From Saturnia japonica (Eukaryota > Arthropoda > Insecta > Lepidoptera > Saturniidae): a DNA stretch of 64,000 nucleotides. This document shows positions 54,793 through 64,000 of the stretch, piece by piece. The DNA lies in assembly GCA_033032175.1 (NCBI GenBank), contig CM065322.1, positions 3,720,001 through 3,784,000 of the forward strand, written 5' to 3'. A program made the position numbers and the translations under genes. A model generated the notes under the pieces. That model was given only the letters and a program-made list of their open reading frames with translations, made no database searches and was not told the DNA's origin. Numbering within the stretch: the first letter of the stretch is position 1; the number at the start of each line of letters is the position of its first letter.

Positions 54793-54800
54793 TTCTGAAG

Positions 54801-57800
54801 ATACAAAAATTGCCGCTACCGATAAATGTTTAAAAGTGATTTTATTTAAGGGCAATAGGCGCTGATTGATGAGTTAAATATGGATCGCAAGCTTGAAGCC
54901 AATCCATCGAACGAGGTCGTTTATGACAATTGTGACAATACTGTACCTAATATGTTTCTAACAATAACGTTTGTAACGTAATTAACTAAACAAAACTTTA
55001 ATACAACGAATGATAATTAATATACATAGCAATACAACACTGCATCATTTTTATAAGATATTAAGTGATGTTTTATGTGTTAAAATTAGTTGTATTATTA
55101 TCATGCTTAGTTTATTCTAGTATTCATACCATCAATAAACCTTTTTTCTTTCTTTCTAGTATCTAGTTCATTAATTATAATGTATATTAATCTTTATTAC
55201 ATAGCTGATAACTACTTACTTATATTTTGATTTCGGTTTTGGTGGTAAAGAGTTTTAAAAGGTCTATAAAATAAATATCGCCAATAAAAAAAAAATTGCG
55301 TGTACTTATGTATGTACCTACGGAAGAAGTTATACTTATTTCCAAAATGATAAAGTTAGCCATAATAGGTTATATTCATTTTACTGTTTTATTTAGTTCG
55401 TTCAGTCGTGAACAACACAAACTTAGTTTGAAAACAGGTTTTGCTGGAAAAACCAGTTTTACCGGTATTTTTTTAGGTTTTCCTCGAACCGTTTCAACTC
55501 TCTGCTACGGATAAAAGAGACGAATACTTTTATGATGACTTAAGTACATTTTTTCAACATTATAATATGATAGAGTGAAACATATAATAAATCAGTACTC
55601 GATAAAGAAAAACATTGAATTCACGACACGTATCATAACGCTATTATAACTACGTCGTAGGCAATAATAGAGAACATTATATTGAGTTATTGAATTACCT
55701 ACGAAATAGGGATCGTGATCTTTGCCTTTGTTATCTGTTAAATTTATTGTTGCTATCAATATTTATAAGAAAAGTCGGCCATTTGTAACGGCCGCTGCAG
55801 ATAGTGATTTCCTCGTCGACAATTTTTCGGTAACTTTGTAAAGGATAAAGAAGTCGTTTCTAGTGTTTGTTCTAAGAACAACAATACTATTTATAGCGTA
55901 GGTAGACATTTTATAAATTTTCATGTTAACTTGTTCATAAGTCGCAACTTCGGAAACCGGAAACATAAAACAAAAAACTTTAAATTTAATTTAGATTAGC
56001 GTATTATAGACATGCCATGGAGAAAGGTCATAGTCATATAACTAGAAGTGTTAAGTATGAAGGTGGACAGATATAGGAGTAAAATAAGACCGAAGAAACT
56101 ACCTATGATTAAATGATGTGAAGAATGGTATGTATGTGTGTAAAAAATGTAAATACAAAGATGACAGCTTTGATTATGGCGTGTATATCAGCTGATAAAG
56201 AAGTGTAGAGGAAAACATTTTGTGCCAACCCTACTTAGGTGGAAAAAGGGCTAGAAGAAGATCTAAACTTAAATTTATATAATCACTCGAGATAGATCGA
56301 AGTTTATTTTCGTCAAGTTGAACCGAAGCTCGTCTACATAGTATTGACAGAAACAAACTAGAAATGATATAGAATAGACAGTTCAATTCTTTAGTGCACG
56401 CGGCCCTTTGTGTGTAAAGCGTGCATAGATACAGTGACTACGTGTGAATGTCAAGGGGCAGGTACTGTCAAGTACACAAGAAAATTCTATTAGTTAGGTA
56501 TTTTACTAATATTATGTCGAAATTTTTACATCTCATTTGTTCAGCATTAAAATTAGGTAAATGCATATTTATAGTTACATATTATTCCGTATCACTACCA
56601 CAAGAAATGCCAAATAATTAACTTTCCATTAATTTCATTATTTCCGTCACCGTTCCGTTCAGTGTTATGTAAAGCAATATATATTTTTCAAATCCACAAA
56701 TAATTTCTATAGGGTTTAGGACAATTTGGTGTTAGACGAAGAATTTTTATACTGCATTTTTGTGTATTTTTTTTGCTACCCATTGCTGAATATCTATCAT
56801 TTTTTAATTAGAATTTAGCGTTTTTATATTTTGATCGCACGCATTATAAAGCATCACTACGAGTTAGGTCAATAATTTTCTCTGTAAGACGATCCAGACA
56901 TTTTTATCACCGACTGTACCCATAGAAGAAAGCGATAATAGCACGTGTATAACGGAAGACAACTGGTACGTTACTGTCATACGATACTAATGAAAACTGA
57001 ATGTTTATTAGCTCATGTACACATAAGGCCGCGCGAAAAGATGAGTTCTCTATACAATAGTTTAAAATGTGGAGAAATAAAGTAAAAACAACATTTTACT
57101 CTTATTACCAATCAAATACCGATAAGAAATTGATGTACTTACTATCACAAATTTTTAAGCATAAAATATTATGTTCTACACAGTAATTGTAGCAGAACAA
57201 TGGTGATTTACTTAATCTTGAAAAGAACCTAAGAAGATATAAACATACTGTTATAAATAATGTATTATTTGACGACAACTCGAATGATATATTAGCTGGC
57301 TTTGTGTCGCTTTAACATGAAATCTTTCATACGCGCTGCGATTCCTTACACAGGATGTTCGCTACTTCCTTAAATAAATTATTTTTTAGGTTTCTTTTTT
57401 TATAAAAAATTTAAAACCAAAATTAAATTGTGCTATTGACAAATATGACGATGTGAAGATAGCCGTGGTAGCTCATATAATTCAGATTGATTTCATTAAT
57501 TCGGATATTTTATTTAATAAAAATCTTGAACATTACTGACGGATTACATGCATCTCATACCGGTCGTTCTATAAGTATGAAATTTTGCATAAAATTGGGT
57601 CCTGTAAAGTAAGTTAGCAAAAGGTTTTTTTTTGTCCCTTAATGTGGATAAATATATTTAAACCCCTATTGTTGCCAATACGAAAATCTACAATGTACCA
57701 ACACAGCTAGTTATTTCATAAAATTTGTAAGGCTTACTGACTGATAACGTACAGCTTATGCCGGTGGATCTAGACTCCTAGAAATATTACATTTTTCGCA

Positions 57801-58035
57801 TGAGTTCCTTATATAATGTTGCTACTAAATACAAAGATAGGATTTTTCAAAATTCGTCCCCTATGTGGTTTGGAAATATTAAAACGCCAAAGAGAAATAT
57901 ATACTCGTAATACAGGAAATAATTGAACCTTACTAAATAATTTTGTACCTATATTACTAGTATTTTTTTATTATTCAACATAAGACGGGAAGTTACTTAA
58001 TTCCAGTTGTATTTTTTATGGATGTGCTTCTTTTT
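54801..58035. other. Non-genic AT-rich sequence
   Basis: A TA-rich tract precedes it (54150-54225, inside the THAP intron). In this span I find only short unsupported frames and no clear repeat ends. Confidence 0.35.
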
Positions 58036-58039
58036 TTTT

Positions 58040-58170
58040 TTTTGGTGGGCAGGGGATAACCTCAAGAGTGGCCACATTTTAATTTAATTAGCATTGGACC
58101 TTCAACTTCGAAGATACACAATACCAATCTTCAAAATCTTTGAAGTTAATTTTCTTTTTTGTTAAAAGTT
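58040..58170 (+). repeat. Interspersed repeat, CGAAGATACATCAG family
   Basis: GGGATAACCTCAAGAGTGGC, AGCATTGGACCTTCAACTTC and GAAGATACACAATACC; see 2330-2570. Confidence 0.55.
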
Positions 58171-58779
58171 GTCTTGTAAATATAAAACTTTTATATATTC
58201 AGAAATGATAATCCTAAACCTATTTCAAGAAAGTTGTCGAAATAACTAAAATACTGCAATAGATTATTTACTCATTAATTCTGAAAATTATATATAGGTA
58301 CATACATAAATGCTTAAAGTAATGTTGTTTATTATCCCAATCAATAGATTCTTCACATTTATTCTTAGGATACAATAAAAAAAAAAAAAATTCTCCAATA
58401 TCAGCCTGTTGTTAAATCAGGTAGCGATTTCGCTGACAAAAGACTGCGGGTGTATGAAGCAGCTCTGTCGCTTCCGGCGCCGTCTAATATGCTAATACTT
58501 ACCCAAATAACATGGTAGTAGAACGTAACTTAACACTCGAAGCGTAGTGGAAATAATCTATTAATAATAGATTTTATTATCACTGTTTTTCAACGCGTGG
58601 CCGCGAAACCTCAGTTAGTTTAAAAATATATTTTATTATGAAAATGTTAATTGAAGGGCATTTGCAGTTGAACACAAATCAATAAGTATAAAAAAATACA
58701 TATTATGGAACATATTCACATTAATGCGAAGATTGCACCAGTTTTTAAAATTCATTTTTCTTCGCACCTTTTAATTTTT

Positions 58780-59035
58780 TAACCGACCTCAACAAAAGAC
58801 TGGTGGTTAATCAATTCGAATGTATAATATTTTATGGATGTTATGCCATAGCTTCTTTGTTTATGAACTGATTTGGATGATTCCTTTTTTGTTGTTTAAG
58901 GAATACCTCAAGGGTGGAGACAACCTTTTAATTTCATCGGCATTGGAGTTTGAACTACGAGGATACACAAGGGATCTCTTGAATAAATAATTGAAGATAG
59001 TTTTCTTTTTTGTTAAATATTGTCTCGTCCTGTAA
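58780..59035 (+). repeat. Interspersed repeat, CGAAGATACATCAG family
   Basis: ACCGACCTCAACAAAAGACT, AGCTTCTTTGTTTATGAACT, CCTCAAGGGTGGAGACAACC and ACGAGGATACACAAGGGATC. Confidence 0.6.
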
Positions 59036-59039
59036 CCAG

Positions 59040-59550
59040 AAATTAGTACATAAATATCTGTAATAAATTATATAACCTATTATGAATTATAAATAAGGTA
59101 GAGGGAAAGACCAAAGATCCTTAAAACAAAAACATCTGCAATATTAAAATTGTGATTAAGAAATTCTTCGAACAATAAAGATTCCATAAACACAATATTA
59201 TGTATTAATCATATCATTTTCGTTAACAAAAAAAAAATACATATATCAAACTTAACCCAATACAAAAATATATAAGTAGTTATATTTATTTAACAGAAAG
59301 GTTACCTTCTTAGCCTATTACGAAGTCATTTTATTCACCCTCAAACGAACGAAATCCGTATAACAATATTCGTACAGTACAGGAGGCAAATAAAAAATAA
59401 TCCATAATATTCGATTCGCAACAAAGCAACTCGAATCGCTTGCGGCGAACGGAGCTCTTTATCTCGTCGCTTTATACAAGGAAATCCGATTCAAAGGTTC
59501 ATATTACTAGAGAACCTTACTTTTCTGTAAGTAAATATTCACTAGACGTG
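59040..59550. other. Non-genic sequence
   Basis: AT-rich; nothing recognised. Confidence 0.35.
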
Positions 59551-59551
59551 C

Positions 59552-60245
59552 CCCTCGGTTTCACCCGTATTAAATTTATTCGATAAAATCCGCTGCATCG
59601 TGGCCGCGCTACCAAATGCCAACGCACCTGTGTAGCCTTTTTAACTCCGACACAAAAGGAGATTTTTTTTGTTTGAAATGTGACTTAATCGAGAATGTTC
59701 TTAACTATTATTGATTATCAGCTCTATTAAAGTTGAGAAATACATATAGTAAGCATATTCCACAGGCCTGGTTTGTTAAAATGTAGGTAACAAAATTGTT
59801 AAAATTTTTGTGTATTTTACGCTCAGGTACAAGCTGAGCCATCTATTTTGAAACATATGTACTAAAACATTCTTTTATTGTATAAAAATGTCAGTTACAA
59901 AAAGTTAACGTGTTTTAATATTATGGTTAAGTCGAGGTTTGGTATTCTGTTACTTCAGTGTTATTAGTAAAACCTTGTTCTGATACTGCAACGTCATCTG
60001 GAATCCGTAGCATACCTAACTCCTCGCCACCTTACAACAGAGATAGCGCGTATTTGGGCTCATTGAGCTCGGCTAAATGACAGTGCAATTCAAACACAAC
60101 GAGACACTGAGACATCGAAATCCATTGTTGTTCTCACTTTCTGAATATTGCCTAAAACTTTCCAAATTGATGGGTACTGCTCTGCTCCTTTAAGGTCGTA
60201 GCATTAAGTTATATACCTTAAACCCTTCCACAGTAAAATAATTAC
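59552..60245 (+). repeat. Interspersed repeat (family of 40790-41010) with internal insertion
   Basis: CCTCGGTTTCACCCGTATTA and CGCACCTGTGTAGCC match the start of the other copy. GTTCTCACTTTCTGAATATT and GGTACTGCTCTGCTCCTTTA at about 60130-60190 match its end. The 450 bp between is unrelated. Confidence 0.5.
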
Positions 60246-60267
60246 TAATTAATTATAATATAATAAA

Positions 60268-60380
60268 GCGGAAGAGTTTTTTGTTTGTTTGTTTGTTTAA
60301 ACACGCTAATCCCTGGGACTACCAGTCAGATTTGAAAAATTATCTTTGTACATGATAGCCAGATTACATGATACATGACG
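60268..60380 (+). repeat. Interspersed repeat (family of 22015-22210)
   Basis: AGCGGAAGAGTTTTTTGTTT, (GTTT)n, AACACGCTAATCCCTGGGAC and AGATTTGAAAAATTATC. Confidence 0.55.
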
Positions 60381-60384
60381 TCTC

Positions 60385-60885
60385 ATCTGCAACTTAGAAT
60401 TTATTTTTTATTATTATATTTCATTAATTAATTATTTATTACGTACACATAGGCTAGATAACGACCGGTCTACGGTCTCGAATGCATCTCTTTAATCGTT
60501 TCAGTTACTAGCACTTTTTTTTCTTCTTTTCCACGATTAGTTTCAGATTTAACATATTCAGATTCCTCTCAACAATTAATAACAAACGTGTTTTTTTGAA
60601 GAAAAACGAAACGTTTTTAGGCAGAAGTAGCAATGAAAATTCGGATAAATTAATAATTTTTAAGTGAGCAATTTTTCTTATAGGTAATATTTCGTTTTTC
60701 GCAAACGGCTCTGACGATTTTAAAGCTCTTTTTTTTTTAATTTATATGATGTTTTATTTTCCAAGTTCATCTAGAATCTAGAATAGATCTTTTTTTTTGT
60801 TGTTGCAAGACATCGAACAAAAACAAACCTCGCTCACCCAAATAATACAATAAATATAGGTCCCTACAATTTTTTTTTATCTTTA
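60385..60885. other. Non-genic sequence
   Basis: AT-rich, several T-runs; nothing recognised. Confidence 0.35.
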
Positions 60886-60890
60886 TAGGT

Positions 60891-61187
60891 TTAGCGTTGT
60901 CTAGCAATCTCACCTGATCTTAAGTGGCGATGTGGCCCAAGATGGTAGCACGCTAAACCTAGTGGAAGACTGGCTCTCAAGTGCAGCTGTCGGAACACAC
61001 CTATTGGTATTTGGCGACAGATTCTCAACTTGAGGGTGGTAGCTAGCCAGGCGGGCATTAGAAAAAGCCCTACCATTATACCATGGTTTCATCACGATGT
61101 TTTCTTTCACCGAAAGCTGAGGCCCATTGCAGGTATTCGAACTCACATCGATCGGCGTGGAGTCCTACACGCTACCAGCTGAGCCAT
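60891..61187 (-). repeat. tRNA-derived SINE (copy 4, most complete)
   Basis: On the minus strand TGGCTCAGCTGGTAGCGTGT (A box) and ATGTGAGTTCGAATACCTGC (B box) are followed by GAAAACATCGTGATGAAACC, ACCACCCTCAAGTTGAGAAT, GGTTTAGCGTGCTACCATCT and GATCAGGTGAGATTG. About 297 bp. The order and spacing of the pol III boxes support a tRNA-derived head. Confidence 0.75.
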
Positions 61188-61189
61188 CA

Positions 61190-62700
61190 TCATTTTTAAA
61201 CAAAAATTACAACAACAATGTCAGAAATAATTGTATTATAAGTTAACATGTATCTAACAATTGCGTTAAAACTAAAGTTTAAATTGCGAACACAGATGTT
61301 GCATTGAGCCCATTTTTATTTAAACAAAAAAAAACAGTTATTAAGAATTCGCAAATTGATTTCCTAATTTGAATTGAATTGGTAACCCTATTTATTGGCT
61401 GATGGAGAAGAAAAATATCGTGAAGAAACCTAATCAATAGAGAAACGTTCGCGTATTACCTACTGCAGAAGTTTATTACAGACATTTTCCATCCAACACG
61501 TGAATAGAATCAACTAGATTGGATAATATAACACATAAGTAAATACAACAATTCACGTAATATTATGTGATCGTAAAAGTAAACAAGGGAATCGATATTT
61601 TATCCTCGCTTCTGGGACTCATAAAACACCCTCCAATAGAATAGAATGCAAGCCGATCGGGAATTTTTAAATTTTACGATTCAAATACTTTAATCGGGCT
61701 TTTATGGTTGCTTTTACTGCGTTACTGATATATACATACAGACTTAAATGTTGTACCTATACGGATATGTTAATTGTCCATAAACGATTGTTTTTATCTG
61801 AAGAATGAATAATACAATTTGTAGGTAGGTACCTAGATTGGAATTACTTATATCAAAAATACAAATTTATTTGTAACCATTCTACGTTCGCTATTTCTTT
61901 AATATTTTCATTTTTTTTGTCCATTTTTATATAACTTTTTAGTTGATTTCAAGGATATCGTTATATGTCAAACGAAAGCAATGACATATTGATACAGGTA
62001 CATTACTTGAAATTCGCAACTCAATCCAATTTTGTTTATACCTAACTTTTTTACATTCTATATTGAATCTTTCTCAGCGTCAAACTAATTGGAAATTACT
62101 CGATACAGAACTTTCGGCGCAACGATCAAAAGTGTACCTCCACCGGGAAAAGGCTTTTCCCATCCACTTACTGATATAATTATTTAACTAAGTAGACAAA
62201 ACAAACTATTTTTTAATCCATCATTGGCATGATAAAACTAAGCAGCATTCAAAACACCGAGGCGCTTATATTACAAAGTTTACGTCAATTTTAAAACCTT
62301 CTGCACAGTACAACGAATTCATAAATATTAAAATTAGTTTTCATTTAAGACGCTCTGTTCTGACGTACAGACGTTAGTTTCAGACACTGAAAAATTGCGC
62401 TTCGCTTAACGCGAGCTTTTTCTATTTATATTTATGAACGGAGGTTTTTTTATATTATCTATATGCAAACTTTATATGCAAAATTTGGCACGAAGCCAGT
62501 TAAAAACATTCGTAAGACTTTATTTAACCCCTCAGCTCCCTTGGAGATTTAGATTAGATTCGTAACTAAAACAAATAATCCTAATTATCGATCAGCGAGA
62601 TGTATAAAGACATACCGAACTAGAGTAACTAACGTCAGGTGAACATTTGAAGATTGACGACGATCTGCAACTCATTATTGTTGGATCCTTAGAAGATAGA
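61190..62700. other. Non-genic sequence
   Basis: Includes a short SINE scrap (GAAAAATATCGTGAAGAAACC, about 61408-61430). Nothing else recognised. Confidence 0.35.
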
Positions 62701-62704
62701 CATA

Positions 62705-63010
62705 TGCTCTCGCTGTATTTTTTGTAGGTATTTTTAATATCTATAATTATGTATTACATTAATATGATATAGGTATATCATATGGTTCACTCAGCTTAAG
62801 GCAATTAAAGCGTCAGAATTGATTCAACATGCCGTTTTCATTTTTATTTGGGCGGAACCCTAATTTTTTTTCTAACAATAAAATTAGCCTTAGTTACTCC
62901 TTATAACATTAGCTATCTGCCAGTGAAAGACAAATCAGTCCAACCGTTTCGGAGATTATCAGAGAACAAACAGGCAGATAAAAAAAATACAATTGTTTTT
63001 TTAATTATTG
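62705..63010 (+). repeat. Interspersed repeat, CCGCGGCTTCGCTCGCGTGG family (5'-truncated)
   Basis: CTCGCTGTATTTTTTGTAGG, GTTCACTCAGCTTAAGGCAA and CCAACCGTTTCGGAGATTAT match the body of 38488-39020. Confidence 0.55.
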
Positions 63011-63039
63011 GTATGTACTGAACACGGGACCTTCTATAG

Positions 63040-63132
63040 TTGTGTTCTGGCAGCTACACTTGAGTCAATCCTCCATTAAATATAGCGTTACCATCTCGGG
63101 CAATATCATTTACCTAACATCAAGTGAGACCA
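63040..63132 (+). repeat. SINE fragment (family of 60891-61187)
   Basis: TGTGTTCTGGCAGCTACACT, AAATATAGCGTTACCATCTC and CATCAAGTGAGACC match the 3' half of the SINE. Confidence 0.5.
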
Positions 63133-63134
63133 AA

Positions 63135-63960
63135 ATAATAAAAAAATCTTTATTAAATTTAGGCCCTAAGAAAGCACTTATGAATGTCAAAACACTAATA
63201 CCGGTTCGGAAAACATTCCAGTCAGCGAGAAGGACCAGTAAGAAACTCGACCAGGTTTAACTTATTTTTTTACATACATACCATCACGCCTGTATTCTCC
63301 GAAGGGTTAGGCAGAGGTGTACTTTTGTACAGCCACCTACAGTTCGCCGAGTATGTTTTTAGGTCCCTTGTAGTAGGGGGCGAGCCTATTGCCATTAATC
63401 GGGCACGAAACCAAACTCCGAGCTGCTACTGAGAATTTCATAGGGAAAACCCAATAACACATTGCTCGACCTGGGATTCGAACCCAGGACCTCGCTCATA
63501 GCAGTCGCGCTTACGACCACTAGGCTAACGATGCAGTTAATTGTCAGTTAACTTACAAAAGTTAAGTTAGTCCAACTGTACAAAACTGTTAATATAATAC
63601 AATAATAATAATTTATTGGATGCACATAGAGGGAGTCACTTCCAGAAATCAATATCGTGCACATAATGATCCATTCATCCTCCTTATAGTAAACCTTTTG
63701 ACAGTAAAACCTGCTTGACATGGTCCTTGAACTTGTTGTCCTGCAAATCGGTAATGTAAGTACTACGGGATCTTATTATAAAACCTGACACTTTTAGGTA
63801 ACTACCTAAAAAACTTTTATTGGACCTAAGTTTAAAACCATCTAAAAAATACTGGCCAAACGCAAAATCTATAAAGAATAAAAAGTTATATTTTTGTGTG
63901 TATAATAAACGCAATAAGGTGTAAATATTATAAAAAGTATTAAAATACCAAAATAATATA
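63135..63960 (-). mobile_element. LINE fragment (family of 52806-53457) split by a SINE
   Basis: On the minus strand the ORF2 end DLQDNKFKDHVKQVLLSKG and GGAAGTGACTCCCTCTATGT (63600-63920) are followed, after the SINE at 63262-63535, by GAGTTTCTTACTGGTCCTTC, TTCCGAACCGGTATTAGTGT and CATAAGTGCTTTCTTAGGGC (63135-63256). Both parts are collinear with the plus-strand copy at 53100-53457. Confidence 0.6.
63262..63535 (-). repeat. tRNA-derived SINE, second family, inserted in LINE
   Basis: The minus strand starts TGCATCGTTAGCCTAGTGGT (A-box region) and has GGTCCTGGGTTCGAATCCCA (B-box/T-arm), a well-preserved tRNA-like head. The body is non-tRNA and ends GGCGTGATGGTATGTATGTA. Possible 8-bp duplication TAAGTTAA flanks it. 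The tRNA-like part is not called a tRNA gene because it is fused to the SINE body. Confidence 0.65.
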
Positions 63961-64000
63961 CCATTTTATTACCTTAGGTAATGTACATACATCGTAGCAT

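Noticed and set aside
60891..61146. Two overlapping minus-strand frames
   Set aside because: Both fall entirely in a SINE.
63462..63535. tRNA gene
   Set aside because: The tRNA-like head is fused to a SINE body ending in a TATG tail and sits inside a LINE, so it is a SINE.

Overview
This window looks like nuclear DNA of a lepidopteran (moth or butterfly): AT-rich, intron-containing, and crowded with transposable-element remains (R1, jockey, RTE and other LINEs, tRNA-derived SINEs, hAT, Tc1/mariner, P-like and Harbinger-like DNA elements, and AT-rich interspersed repeats such as the CCGCGGCTTCGCTCGCGTGG family). This is recognition from the sequence; no database search was run, and the species is not determined.

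Host genes. The only host genes I can support are three tandem gustatory receptor (GR) genes, all on the minus strand, in the first 20.5 kb. They are here called GR-A (4196 to 77, running off the left edge), GR-B (16983 to 10079, about 360 aa) and GR-C (20496 to 18307, about 356 aa). Each has a long first exon (225-227 codons) followed by short exons that have to be found by alignment and splice sites. Exon order and intron phases (0, 0 or 1, 1) agree between copies. GR-B and GR-C end in the insect GR signature TYxxxxxQF/L. The introns and spacers of A and B are full of repeats. A roughly 237-bp tandem repeat (three copies) lies just upstream of GR-C.

Mobile DNA. From about 20.5 kb to the right end I see no host gene. 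The best-preserved elements are: (1) 53466-54792, a P-superfamily-like element with 30-bp inverted ends and an 8-bp target duplication, carrying a three-exon gene for a 167-aa THAP zinc-finger plus helical protein and no transposase catalytic domain; (2) 42383-43685, an apparently intact Tc1/mariner element (TA target, 32-bp inverted ends, 359-aa DD41D transposase); (3) 44310-45472, a very young 5'-truncated jockey LINE with a 77-nt poly(A) tail and a 9-bp target duplication; (4) 25419-27257, a GC-rich 5'-truncated R1-clade LINE with an 18-bp target duplication and two coding lesions; (5) 32527-35004, a decayed hAT transposase gene split by another LINE.

Interplay. The GR array is an ordinary tandem-duplication chemosensory cluster. 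The rest is a layered record of transposition: a SINE split by a LINE, a LINE split by a SINE, a MITE inside a Harbinger-like MITE, a LINE inside a hAT, and a P-like element landing at the 3' end of a LINE. The most unusual item is the P-like element that encodes only a DNA-binding and putative dimerisation protein, the layout of a KP-type repressor or a P neogene.
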